A program made the position numbers and the translations under genes. DNA of 64,000 nucleotides from Nonomuraea deserti (lineage in GTDB: Bacteria; Actinomycetota; Actinomycetes; Streptosporangiales; Streptosporangiaceae): contig NZ_SMKO01000013.1 in assembly GCF_004348685.1 (NCBI RefSeq), forward strand, positions 40,138-104,137, read 5' to 3'. Positions 7,810 to 16,212 of the stretch are shown piece after piece; the stretch's first letter is position 1, and each line of letters opens with the position of its first letter. Under the pieces are notes generated by a model that was not told the DNA's origin, searched no databases, and was given only the letters and a program-made list of their open reading frames with translations.

Positions 7810-9311
7810 CGACGGCCACCTCGCCCGCGGTCAAGGCCGTCAGCGTCACCGCGCTGCTCATCGGGCTCGGCTCGCTGCTCGGCTTCGTCCGCGACCTGCT
7901 GCTGGGCACGACGTTCGGGGCCGACGCCGGCACCGACGCGTTCCTCGTCGCCTGGACGATCCCGGAGACCGCGGCGCCCCTGCTCATCGAGGGTGCGATG
8001 GCCTTCGTGCTGGTCCCGCTGTTCAGCCGGGCGGTGGAGGCGGGCGACGACCCGCGGGTCCTGGTGTCGTCGACGTTGCCGTATCTGTGTCTCGCGCTCG
8101 CGGCGCTGAGCGCGGTGGCCGCCGCGGGCGCGCCGTGGCTGGTCGGCGTGCTCGCCCCCGGCATACCGAGGGCCGACCTCGCGGCCGACTGCATGCGTGT
8201 CGCCTCGGTCACGATCCTGACGTTCGGGCTGGCCGGGTACCTCAGCGCGGCACTCCGCTCGCACCAGGCGTTCGCGCCGCCGGCCGCCATCTACGTCGCC
8301 TACAACCTGGGGATCATCGTCTGCCTGTGGTCGCTGCGCGACCAGGGCGCGTACGGCGCCGCGGTGGGCGTGGCCGTGGGCGGCGTGGGCATGGTGCTCG
8401 TCCAGGCCCCGGCGTTCGTCCGGCGCTTCGGCCCGCCCCGCCGCCCCACCCGCGGGGTGCCGCTGCCCCTGGCCGCGTTCCTGCCGATCGCGATCTTCAC
8501 GCTCGCGCGCCAGAGCCAGGTCTTCATCGAGAGGTTCGTCGGTTCCTCGTTGCCCGAGGGGTCGATCTCGCACCTCAACTACGCGCAGAAGATCGCGCAG
8601 GTGCCGATGGTGCTGTCGCTGATCGTGGCGACGGTGACCTTCCCCGACCTGGCCCGCGCCGTCGCCGCCGGTGACGGCGCGCAGGCGCGCAGGCGGCTGG
8701 TCGGGGACCTGGTCGCCGCCTCGGCGATCGTGCTGCCCGCCACGGCGGCGCTGCTGGTCTGCGCTCCCGACGTCGTGGCCGTCCTGCTGCGGTACGGCGC
8801 GTTCACCGAGGCGGACACCGCCGCCACCGCGCGGATCATGCAGGTGTACACGCTGGGGCTGCTCGGCCAGGCGGTGGTCGGGGTCGTGTGCCGTACGTAC
8901 TTCTGCGGGCCCCGCGCCTCCTGGTACCCGGCGCTCGCGATGGCCGCGGGGCTGGCCGCGACGGCCGTGCTGGCCCGGCCGGCGTGGGGGGTCACGGGGC
9001 TGGCCGCGGCCAACGCGGCCGGGATCACGCTGACCGGCGTGGTGCTGCTGGCCGGGCTGCGCAGGCGCGTCGTCGCCCTGCCGCTGCGCGCCGCCGCCAC
9101 GCCCGTCGGCGTGCTGCTCCTGGCCGCCGCGGCGGCCGCCGGAGCGGGCTGGGCGACGCGGCCGCTGCTGGCGGACCTGCCGCGGCCGGCGGCCCTGGGC
9201 CTGACCTGCGCCGCGATCGCCGCCGCCTTCTGCGCCGTCGCGGCCCTCGCGGGGGCCACGACCACGCTCACCGAAATCACCCGCTCGATCAGGACGCGAG
9301 GTCGCGGATGA
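7806..9311 (+). CDS. MurJ/Wzx-like lipid-linked oligosaccharide flippase
   Basis: A 501-residue MOP-superfamily membrane protein with about 14 hydrophobic segments. The N-terminus (GLGSLLGFVRDLLLGTTFGAD, then TDAFLVAWTIPE) matches the MurJ family, including the Arg-Asp pair of the first loop and the TDAF motif. In this operon it more likely flips the exopolysaccharide repeat unit than lipid II, because it sits between a Wzy-like polymerase and a polysaccharide deacetylase; a lipid II role cannot be excluded. Both ends overlap neighbours by ATGA (7806-7809 and 9308-9311). Confidence 0.87.
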   Translation: MTTATSPAVKAVSVTALLIGLGSLLGFVRDLLLGTTFGADAGTDAFLVAWTIPETAAPLLIEGAMAFVLVPLFSRAVEAGDDPRVLVSSTLPYLCLALAALSAVAAAGAPWLVGVLAPGIPRADLAADCMRVASVTILTFGLAGYLSAALRSHQAFAPPAAIYVAYNLGIIVCLWSLRDQGAYGAAVGVAVGGVGMVLVQAPAFVRRFGPPRRPTRGVPLPLAAFLPIAIFTLARQSQVFIERFVGSSLPEGSISHLNYAQKIAQVPMVLSLIVATVTFPDLARAVAAGDGAQARRRLVGDLVAASAIVLPATAALLVCAPDVVAVLLRYGAFTEADTAATARIMQVYTLGLLGQAVVGVVCRTYFCGPRASWYPALAMAAGLAATAVLARPAWGVTGLAAANAAGITLTGVVLLAGLRRRVVALPLRAAATPVGVLLLAAAAAAGAGWATRPLLADLPRPAALGLTCAAIAAAFCAVAALAGATTTLTEITRSIRTRGRG

Positions 9312-10009
9312 CCGCCATGCCGTACGTGCTCATGTACCACTCCGTCGAGAAGTGTGACGACGATCCCTTCCAGATCACCGTCTCGCCCGACCGCTTCGAC
9401 CGGCAGCTGCGCTGGCTGGCCCGGTGCGGCCTGACCGGCGTCTCCATGCGCGAGCTGCTGCGCGCCCACGCGGAGGGTGACGCCGGGCGCCTGGTCGGGC
9501 TCACTTTCGACGACGGGTACGCCGACTTCCTCGGCGAGGTCGTCCCCGCGCTGCTGGAGCGCGGGTTCACCGCCACGGTCTTCGTGGTGTCCGACCTGAT
9601 CGGCGAGCACAACGCCTGGGACGCCGCGGGGCCGCGCAAGCGCCTCATGGACGCCGACGGCGTGCGCCGGGCTGCGCGGCAGGGCATGGAGGTCGGCTCG
9701 CACTCGGCCGGGCACCGCTCGCTGACCGGCCTGAGCGAGGCCGACCTCTGGCACGAGGTGACGGCCGGCAAGGCGGCGCTGGAGAACCTGCTCGGCGAGC
9801 CGGTGAGCGGGTACTGCTACCCGTACGGGCACGCCGGCGCGCGCGAGGTGGACGCCGTCCGCAGGGCCGGCTACGGCTACGGCTGCGCGATCTGGAAGTC
9901 CGAGCTCAGCGGCCGCTACGCGCTGCCGCGTACCTACGTCGGCGAGCGGGACGGCGCGCTGCGGTTGCGCGCCAAGCGGATGCGTCACCGGGTCCGGTGG
10001 GGCTGGTGA
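9308..10009 (+). CDS. Polysaccharide deacetylase (NodB homology, CE4)
   Basis: A 233-residue CE4-type deacetylase. Metal and catalytic motifs are visible: motif 1 LTFDDGYADF (Asp-Asp near residues 68-69), motif 2 GSHSAGHRSL (His near 129 and 133), and a YPYGHAG motif 3 equivalent. Such enzymes remove N- or O-acetyl groups from GlcNAc-type polysaccharides. There is no signal peptide, so either it acts on cytoplasmic lipid-linked intermediates or export is by another route. The start ATG at 9308 overlaps the flippase stop by ATGA. Confidence 0.9.
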   Translation: MTAMPYVLMYHSVEKCDDDPFQITVSPDRFDRQLRWLARCGLTGVSMRELLRAHAEGDAGRLVGLTFDDGYADFLGEVVPALLERGFTATVFVVSDLIGEHNAWDAAGPRKRLMDADGVRRAARQGMEVGSHSAGHRSLTGLSEADLWHEVTAGKAALENLLGEPVSGYCYPYGHAGAREVDAVRRAGYGYGCAIWKSELSGRYALPRTYVGERDGALRLRAKRMRHRVRWGW

Positions 10010-11106
10010 AGGTCCTGCATGTCATCACCGGTCTGGCGGCGGGCGGCGCGGAGCAGCAGTTGCGCTTCCTGCTGCCGCACCTGCGGGCCCGGTGCGACGT
10101 CGCGGTCCTCACCGGCTCCGGCGTGGTCGCGGACGCCATCGCGCGTACCGGCGTGCCCGTCCACCAGGTCGGGATGCGCGGCAACCGGGACCTGCGGGCC
10201 GTCGGGCGGCTGGCCCGGCTCATACGCAGGCACCGCTACGAAGTGGTGCACACCCATCTGTACCGCGCCTGCGTGTACGGCAGGCTGGCCGCGCGGCTGG
10301 CGAACGTCCCCGCGATCGTGGCGACCGAGCACTCGATCGGCCGCGAGCACATCGAGGGGCGCCGCCTCACCCGCCCCGTCAGGGCGCTGTACCTCGCCAG
10401 CGAGCTGCTCGGGCACCTGACCGTGGCCGTCTCGCCGACCGTGGCCGACCGGCTGGCCGGCTGGGGCGTGCCGCGCTCGCGCATCGTGGTGATCCCCAAC
10501 GGCGTCGACGGCGGTGCGTTCGGCTTCGACGCGGGGCTGCGCCGGCGCACCCGTCAGCGGCTGGGCGTGCCCGCGCACGCCTTCGTGATCGGCGGGGTCG
10601 GCCGGCTGGAGCCGGGCAAACGTTTCGACGCGCTGATCGAGGCCCTGCCGGCGCTCGGATCCGCCGTCCTGCTCCTGGTCGGCTCGGGTTCGTGCGAGCC
10701 GCGCCTGCGGCAGCTGGCCGGTGCGGTGGGCGCGGGACACCGGGTGATCTTCGCCGGCGAGTCGACCGACGTCCGGGCGATGTTGTCGGCGATGGACGTG
10801 CTGGCCGCGCCGTCGGCGGAGGAGACGTTCGGGCTGGCGGTCGTCGAGGCGCTCGCCGCGGGCCTCCCGGTCCTGTACGACACCTGCCCGGCCGTCGACG
10901 ACCTGCCGCCGGGTTCGGCGCCCGGGGCCAGGCGCGTCCCGCCGGACCGGCTCGCCGCCGAACTGGCCGCGCTCGCCGCCCGCCCGCCCGGTCGCCTGAC
11001 CCCGCCCGACGCCGTCCGCCTCTACGACATCCGCCGCCAGGCCGACCGGCTGGAGTCGCTCTACCTGCGCCTGCTGGGCGCCGCACCCACGGAGGATCAA
11101 CGATGA
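10006..11106 (+). CDS. Glycosyltransferase family 4 protein
   Basis: A 366-residue GT-B-fold retaining glycosyltransferase. The N-terminus MKVLHVITGLAAGGAEQQ has the acceptor-side loop typical of GT4; the C-terminal domain carries the nucleotide-sugar motif EETFGLAVVEALAAG (E-x7-E, about residues 270-285). I chose GTG at 10006 because it makes a GTGA overlap with the deacetylase stop and leaves MKVLHV at the N-terminus; GTG at 9997 would add three residues. The likely role is addition of one sugar to the lipid-linked repeat unit on the cytoplasmic face. The sugar is not predictable. Confidence 0.9.
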   Translation: MKVLHVITGLAAGGAEQQLRFLLPHLRARCDVAVLTGSGVVADAIARTGVPVHQVGMRGNRDLRAVGRLARLIRRHRYEVVHTHLYRACVYGRLAARLANVPAIVATEHSIGREHIEGRRLTRPVRALYLASELLGHLTVAVSPTVADRLAGWGVPRSRIVVIPNGVDGGAFGFDAGLRRRTRQRLGVPAHAFVIGGVGRLEPGKRFDALIEALPALGSAVLLLVGSGSCEPRLRQLAGAVGAGHRVIFAGESTDVRAMLSAMDVLAAPSAEETFGLAVVEALAAGLPVLYDTCPAVDDLPPGSAPGARRVPPDRLAAELAALAARPPGRLTPPDAVRLYDIRRQADRLESLYLRLLGAAPTEDQR

Positions 11107-11678
11107 CATGGACCCGGGCCCGCATCATGGGCGTGCTCGCGCGATGGTGGCTGCCGCTGTCCCTGACGCTGGGGGCGGCGGGCGGGGCCGCGTACGCCGT
11201 GGCCAGGGACGCCGTCTACGCCGCCGACGCCTACGTCGTGGTGGTGGCGGGTGGCGACCCGGCGCAGGCGATCGACTTCGCCTCCGCCTACGCCCGGATC
11301 TCCGCCCACCCCGGCCTGCTTACCGGCGACGAGACCGAATGGGGCAGCCTGAGCGTGGCGGCCTCCCCGGACGCCCCGCTGGTGCGTCTCACGTCCGTGG
11401 CGCCCACCGGGTGGGAGGCCGCGGACCGCGCCAACCGGGCGGCCACCGCGCTGATCACGTACGCCAACAGGCACGCCACCGACACCCGCGTGCGGCTGGC
11501 GCCCTTCGCCAGCGCGTCCATCCCGACCCACCCCTCGGCCCCGGTGCCGCTGGTCAGCGTGGCCGTCGGCGCTTTCGGGGCGGGCCTGGTCGCCGGCCTG
11601 GTCCGCCTGGCCGCGCCGCAGGCGCTCCGGCAGGCGCGGCGCGAGCCTGCGCCGGTGCTGAGCGGGGCGGAGGCGTGA
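11103..11678 (+). CDS. Wzz-like chain-length/transport protein lacking a kinase domain
   Basis: A 191-residue protein with one membrane segment near residues 12-33 and a second near 145-167, enclosing a roughly 110-residue extracytoplasmic part that begins YAADAYVVVVAGG, as in Wzz/YveK-type polysaccharide co-polymerases. It is much shorter than standard Wzz proteins and has no Walker-type BY-kinase module; no separate tyrosine kinase gene is visible nearby. GGAGG is about 7 nt before the ATG at 11103, which overlaps the GT4 stop (ATGA). It probably modulates chain length with the Wzy-like enzyme; assignment rests on topology and context more than on motif. Confidence 0.65.
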   Translation: MTWTRARIMGVLARWWLPLSLTLGAAGGAAYAVARDAVYAADAYVVVVAGGDPAQAIDFASAYARISAHPGLLTGDETEWGSLSVAASPDAPLVRLTSVAPTGWEAADRANRAATALITYANRHATDTRVRLAPFASASIPTHPSAPVPLVSVAVGAFGAGLVAGLVRLAAPQALRQARREPAPVLSGAEA

Positions 11679-12838
11679 GCGCCGCGACGCCCGGCGCGTC
11701 CACGTCGAACAGCGCGCCGCCGCTCTCGCCCTCGCGCACCGCGCGGATCACGCTGCGGGTCGTGCCGCGGAACGCGCTCGCGGGGCTGTCGGAGGACTGG
11801 GCCGACCTGTACGCGCGCAGCTCGGCGGCCACGCCGTTCCAGTCGTACAGCTGGCTCTGCTCCTGGTGGCGGGCCTATGGAACCCCGGGGCGGCTGCGGG
11901 TGTTCCTGGCGTACCGGGGCGGGCGGCTGGTCGCGGCGGCGCCCCTCAGGCTGGAGTACCGGCTGGGCTGCCGGGTGCTGACGCCCGTCGGCGGCGGGCA
12001 GTCCGACTTCACGGACATCATGGTGGACGACGCCGAGGGGGACGCGGGCCTGCGCGAGTTGCGCGCCGGGCTGCTCGCCCAGCCGGGCTGGGACGTGATC
12101 GACCTGCCCGAGGCGCGGCCGGGCGCGGCCGTCCTGAGGCTGGCGGGGCTGTGGGGCGGAAGGGCCTGGACCCTGCCCGCGTCCACCTGCCTGCAGCTGC
12201 CGGGACGGCCGATCGAGCAGGTGATGGCCGGGCTCAACAGCCGGCGGGCGCGCCGGCTGCGGACGGCGTTGCGCAAGCTCGACGCGATGGACCTGTCGGT
12301 GGACGTGGTCGAGCCGGACCGCGTCGAGCACTCGGTGACCGAGCTGCTGCGGCTGCACACCCTGCAGTGGGAGAGCCGGGGGATCAACGTGCAGCACACG
12401 CAGCCGCAGTTCATGGACCACCTGACGCGGGCCACGCGGTCCCTGGTGGTGGAGGACCGCGCGGTGTTGAAGGAGTTCAGGGTACGCGGGCGGCTGCGGG
12501 CCTGCGATCTGACCGTGGTCGGCAAGGACTTCGTGGGCGGCTACCTGTACGGCGCCGATCCGGAGCTGCGCGCCGAGGCCGACGTCCTCACGATGTTGCT
12601 GCGCGACAACCTGGAGACGACCCACCGGCTGGGCAGGCCGGTGCTGAGCCTGCTGCGCGGCGACGAGCCCCACAAGGCGAAGTTCGGCTGCGAGGCGGTC
12701 GTCAACCAGCGGGTGATGCTCGGCCGCGGCGTCCGGTCCGCCGCCTACGCCGCGAGCGCCGGCGCCCGCGCGGCGGGCCAGGAACTGCTGAAGCGGCGCT
12801 GCCCGCGGCTGGCGGAGAGGTTCGCGTCATGGCGGTGA
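11675..12838 (+). CDS. CelD/BcsL-type GNAT acetyltransferase
   Basis: A 387-residue protein of the FemAB/CelD-like GNAT group. It has the N-terminal module FQSYSWLCSWWRAYG and, in the second half, the acetyltransferase region RGRLRACDLTVVGKDFVGGYLYGADPEL followed by LLRGDEPHKAKFGCE, both typical of exopolysaccharide-locus acyltransferases. It probably acylates a sugar of the repeat unit, counterbalancing the deacetylase. The start GTG at 11675 overlaps the Wzz-like stop by GTGA; its 3' end overlaps the next glycosyltransferase by 10 nt. The acyl donor and acceptor cannot be told from sequence. Confidence 0.82.
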   Translation: MSAATPGASTSNSAPPLSPSRTARITLRVVPRNALAGLSEDWADLYARSSAATPFQSYSWLCSWWRAYGTPGRLRVFLAYRGGRLVAAAPLRLEYRLGCRVLTPVGGGQSDFTDIMVDDAEGDAGLRELRAGLLAQPGWDVIDLPEARPGAAVLRLAGLWGGRAWTLPASTCLQLPGRPIEQVMAGLNSRRARRLRTALRKLDAMDLSVDVVEPDRVEHSVTELLRLHTLQWESRGINVQHTQPQFMDHLTRATRSLVVEDRAVLKEFRVRGRLRACDLTVVGKDFVGGYLYGADPELRAEADVLTMLLRDNLETTHRLGRPVLSLLRGDEPHKAKFGCEAVVNQRVMLGRGVRSAAYAASAGARAAGQELLKRRCPRLAERFASWR

Positions 12839-14016
12839 CGCCGCGCGTCCTGCACGTCACGCAGCCGGTGGACGGCGGCGTCGGCGCCTACGTGGCGACG
12901 GCCGCCGCCGATCAGGCGCGGCGGGGCTGGCGGGTCGCGGTCGCCTGCCCGCCGGCCGGTCCGCTGGCCGGCGAGCTGGCCGGCCTGGGGGTGCCCTGCC
13001 TGGCCTGGGCGGCGACCCGCGCGCCGGGGCTCGCCGACGCCGGGCAGGCGGCCCGGCTGGCGCGGATCGTCAGGGAGTTCGGCCCCGACGTGGTCCACCT
13101 GCACTCGTCCAAGGCCGGGCTGGCGGGCAGGGCAGCGCTGCGGGGACGGGTGCCCACGCTCTTCCAGCCGCACGGCTGGTCGTGGCTGGCGGCCCGCGGC
13201 GCGCTCGCCCCCGCGGCGCTGGGCTGGGAACGGCTGGCCGCGCGCTGGGCCGACCTGGTGATCTGCGTCGGTGCGGGCGAAGCGGCGCTGGCCAGGCGGC
13301 ACGGCGTGCCCGCCGAGCTCGTGGTGGTGCGCAACGGCGTGGACCTGCGCCGGTTCCGGCCCGCCGGCCCGGGGGAGCGCGCGGCGGCCCGCGCGGGCCA
13401 CGGCATCCCGGAGGGGACGCCGCTGGCGGTCTGCGTCGGCAGGGTCACCCGGCAGAAGGGCCAGGACCTGCTGCTGTCGGCGTGGGAGCGGGTGGCCGCG
13501 CGCGACGGCGCGGCCCGGCTGGTCGTCGTCGGCGACGGCCCGCTGCTGCCCGCGCTGCGGGCGCGGGCCGTGCCGCGCGTTCACTTCGCCGGCGACGTGG
13601 CCGACGCCAGGCCCTGGTACGTCGCGGCCGACGTGGTGGTGCTGCCCTCCCGCTGGGAGGGGTTGCCGTTCACGGCGCTGGAGGCGCTGGCCACGGGACG
13701 CTCCCTCATCGCCTGCGGGGTGCCGGGGATCTCGGAGCTGGTGTCCGCCGGAGTCGGCGCGGTCGTCGCGCCCGGCGACGTGGCGGCGTTGGCCGAGGCG
13801 CTGCTGCTCAGGCTCGGGAGCCCTTCGCTCGCCGCCGCGGAGGGGTCGGCCGCCGTGGCGCTGGCGGGCGGGTTCGACGTGGGCCGGTCGATGGACGCGC
13901 TCGCCTCGTGCACGCTCGGGCTGCTGGGGGTCGGTACGGGGAACGGGCGGCGATGCAGCCGCTCGCGGAAGACCTCCGCCGAGCGCGGGTTCGATGAGCA
14001 CTGCCAGATGCCGTGA
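12829..14016 (+). CDS. Glycosyltransferase family 4 protein
   Basis: A 395-residue GT-B enzyme. N-terminal TQPVDGGVGAYV acceptor loop, linker VVVRNGVDLRRF, and the C-terminal nucleotide-sugar site PSRWEGLPFTALEALATG (E-x7-E). Upstream it overlaps the acyltransferase by 10 nt. Its 3' end overlaps the oppositely oriented GH26-like gene: bases 13581-14016 are open on both strands. This part encodes the essential C-terminal GT domain, so the glycosyltransferase reading is certainly genuine to about residue 365; the last residues (RRCSRSRKTSAERGF onward) lie antisense to the glycosidase domain and look non-conserved, as if the original stop was lost. Confidence 0.9.
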   Translation: MAVTPRVLHVTQPVDGGVGAYVATAAADQARRGWRVAVACPPAGPLAGELAGLGVPCLAWAATRAPGLADAGQAARLARIVREFGPDVVHLHSSKAGLAGRAALRGRVPTLFQPHGWSWLAARGALAPAALGWERLAARWADLVICVGAGEAALARRHGVPAELVVVRNGVDLRRFRPAGPGERAAARAGHGIPEGTPLAVCVGRVTRQKGQDLLLSAWERVAARDGAARLVVVGDGPLLPALRARAVPRVHFAGDVADARPWYVAADVVVLPSRWEGLPFTALEALATGRSLIACGVPGISELVSAGVGAVVAPGDVAALAEALLLRLGSPSLAAAEGSAAVALAGGFDVGRSMDALASCTLGLLGVGTGNGRRCSRSRKTSAERGFDEHCQMP

Positions 14017-14921
14017 GGACAGTAATCGGAGATCGAGTGATAGAGCACGTTGTGACTGTCGATCCAGTCGAGCATCCGGCGCACGTAGTCGGGCCGGTCG
14101 CCGTGGCGGAACAACCCCCACTCGGGGAACGAGATGGCCTTGCCGTGCTGGGCGGCGAAGTCGGCGTGCGCCTGCAGCCCGTACGGCTGGTTGACGTAGT
14201 CGGAGAAGTCCTGGCCGGGCCCCTGGTCGTAGCTGTCCATGCCGATGATGTCGACGACGTCGTCACCCGGGTAGCACTCCGTCCAGGGGATCGCGTCGAG
14301 CCCGCGGCTGGGCGCGAAGTCGAAGCGGAACCGCTGGCCGGGCGCCGCGCGCATGGCCGCCACGATGCGCCGCCAGTACTGCTTCCACGCCTCCGGGTTC
14401 GGCGCGCAGCGGCTGGAGTAGGTCGTGCCGTTCATCTCCCAGCCGAGCACGATGATCGTGTCGCCGGCGCCGGCGGAGACCAGCTTCCTGCCGAGCTCCC
14501 CGAAATGGTGGTCGTGGTCGCCGCGCGCGCCCTCGGCCAGCCGCTGCGCCACTTCCGCGTCGGGCATCCCGGACTCGTTCGGAGCGATCATCGGCACGTT
14601 CAGCGCCAGGACCCGGTCCGGCTCGGCGGCTCGCCAGCGGGTCCAGGGGCCGAGGACGAACTCGGCCCCCTCGATCGACTCCCAGGTCTCGCCGGGCAGG
14701 TAGGTGCGTCCCACCGTCACGCTGCTCTTCAACCAGGACTCGAAGCGTTCCAGGTGCACGGGGCCGCGCGAGTCGGAGCCCAGGAAGACACCCAGCGCCG
14801 CGCCGTGACCTCGCCGGTCGTCCGGCGGGTCGTCGCCCCATGCGCCCAGGCCCAGCCACACCGCCGCCGCGATCGTGACGATCGCCAGCGAACAGCGCAG
14901 ATAGCCCTTTCTCATCACCAT
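13581..14921 (-). CDS. Secreted or membrane-anchored GH26-like glycoside hydrolase
   Basis: A 446-codon frame whose first 325 residues resemble family GH26 endo-glycanases (beta-mannanase fold). A signal/anchor segment (LRCSLAIVTIAAAVWLGLGAW) is followed by a TIM-barrel with likely acid/base Glu in VLGWEMNGTTY (near 161) and nucleophile Glu in ISFPEWGLF (near 268). Start ATG at 14921 has GGGGGA 6 nt upstream; ATG at 14951 adds ten residues. After FRERLHRR the frame continues as a Ser/Thr/Ala/Pro-rich tail antisense to the glycosyltransferase, probably stop-loss read-through. A glycosidase inside a Wzy-type locus may trim or release the polymer made by the same cluster. Confidence 0.85.
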   Translation of the reverse strand: MVMRKGYLRCSLAIVTIAAAVWLGLGAWGDDPPDDRRGHGAALGVFLGSDSRGPVHLERFESWLKSSVTVGRTYLPGETWESIEGAEFVLGPWTRWRAAEPDRVLALNVPMIAPNESGMPDAEVAQRLAEGARGDHDHHFGELGRKLVSAGAGDTIIVLGWEMNGTTYSSRCAPNPEAWKQYWRRIVAAMRAAPGQRFRFDFAPSRGLDAIPWTECYPGDDVVDIIGMDSYDQGPGQDFSDYVNQPYGLQAHADFAAQHGKAISFPEWGLFRHGDRPDYVRRMLDWIDSHNVLYHSISDYCPHGIWQCSSNPRSAEVFRERLHRRPFPVPTPSSPSVHEASASIDRPTSNPPASATAADPSAAASEGLPSLSSSASANAATSPGATTAPTPADTSSEIPGTPQAMRERPVASASSAVNGNPSQREGSTTTSAATYQGLASATSPAK

Positions 14922-15038
14922 CGCATATCCCCCGTCGGAGTTTTCCCTCATTCCCTACACCCCGAATAACGGCCGATCGGATACTCAACCTGCGATTTGC
15001 CGGATCAATAGCTTTTCGTAAGGAGTAGGACGTAAATC

Positions 15039-16199
15039 ATGCTCGATTGCACCGTCCCGGCGCTCGTGCTGCGACTGGACTCCAATGTCTTTCATCACGG
15101 GACGCTCGGCGCCATTCGCTCGCTCGGCAGGGCCGGAGTGGAGGTGCACGGGCTCGTCGAGGGCGCGCACGCGCCGACGTACCGCTCCCGGTATCTGGCG
15201 CGGATGCACACGTGGTTGCGCGGCCGGGACACCGTTCAGGCGCTCACGCGGGCCGCCGACCGCATCGGACGCCGGGCCGTGCTCCTGACGCTGGACGACG
15301 CGGGGGCCATCGCCGTCGCCGAGCACGCGGCCGATCTGCGTCCCTTCTACCTCATGCCCGACCAGACGCCCGGCCTGCCGCGCACGCTGGCGGACAAGCG
15401 CCTGCTGCACCAGCTCTGCTCCACGCTCGGCGTCGTCCAGCCGGAGACCCGCCTGATCACGGGCGCAGGCGACGCGGCGGCGGCCGTCGCCGACTTCGGG
15501 CTGCCGCTGGTCGCCAAGTGGGCGCAGCCGTGGCTCCTGCCCGCGGGCACGGGGCTGCGCAGGACCAGTCTGGTGCGCAGGGGCCAGCAGGTGGAGCGGC
15601 TGCTCCAGCACGTGGAGGGGCGCGAGCTGCTGTTCCAGCGCTTCGTGCCGGGAGGGCCGGGCGCGGACTGGTTCTTCCACGGCTATTTCGACGAGAACTC
15701 GCGCTGCCTGTACGGGGGCGCGGGACGGAAGGAGCGCGCCTACCCGAGAGGCGCCGGGCTCACCACCTGGGGACGGTGGCTGCCCAACCCGGTCGTGGAG
15801 GGCGCGGCGCGCGAGCTCGCGGTGACACTGGGGTATCGCGGGGTCGTCGACATCGACTTCCGCCACGACCCGGCGGCGAACATCTACCACCTGCTGGACT
15901 TCAATCCCCGGCTCGGCGCCCAGTTCCGCCTGTTCACCGACCGCGACGGCCTCGACCTCGTGCGCGCCGCCCACCTGCATCTCTCCGGCCGGTGGACGAC
16001 GCGGGGCCGGGCCGGTCACGGACGGACGTACGTGGTGGAGAACTACGACCTCTTCACGGCCGGCCCGAAAAGCCTGCGCGCCCTGTGCGCGGCCGATGAA
16101 TACGCCTGGTTGTCGGCCGACGACCTCCGGCCTTTCGTGGGAATGGCCGGACAGACGATAAAGCGTGGTTTCGCCCGGCTCGCCGGGCCGCGGAAATGA
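15039..16199 (+). CDS. ATP-grasp carboxylate-amine ligase-like protein
   Basis: A 386-residue protein with an ATP-grasp layout: N-terminal preATP domain (about 1-110, PALVLRLDSN), a lid (LPLVAKWAQPWLLP), and the metal-binding end of the active site VVDIDFRHDP then YHLLDFNPRLG, in which the acidic residues and Asn-Pro-Arg are those of the ATP-grasp family. Such enzymes join a carboxylate to an amine via an acylphosphate. AGGA is about 8 nt before ATG 15039. It is divergent from the GH26-like gene across an AT-richer gap and is followed after 13 nt by a flavin monooxygenase. A role in attaching an amino acid or amine to a sugar or secondary product of the locus is inference. Confidence 0.8.
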   Translation: MLDCTVPALVLRLDSNVFHHGTLGAIRSLGRAGVEVHGLVEGAHAPTYRSRYLARMHTWLRGRDTVQALTRAADRIGRRAVLLTLDDAGAIAVAEHAADLRPFYLMPDQTPGLPRTLADKRLLHQLCSTLGVVQPETRLITGAGDAAAAVADFGLPLVAKWAQPWLLPAGTGLRRTSLVRRGQQVERLLQHVEGRELLFQRFVPGGPGADWFFHGYFDENSRCLYGGAGRKERAYPRGAGLTTWGRWLPNPVVEGAARELAVTLGYRGVVDIDFRHDPAANIYHLLDFNPRLGAQFRLFTDRDGLDLVRAAHLHLSGRWTTRGRAGHGRTYVVENYDLFTAGPKSLRALCAADEYAWLSADDLRPFVGMAGQTIKRGFARLAGPRK

Positions 16200-16212
16200 C
16201 GATGGAGGAAAT

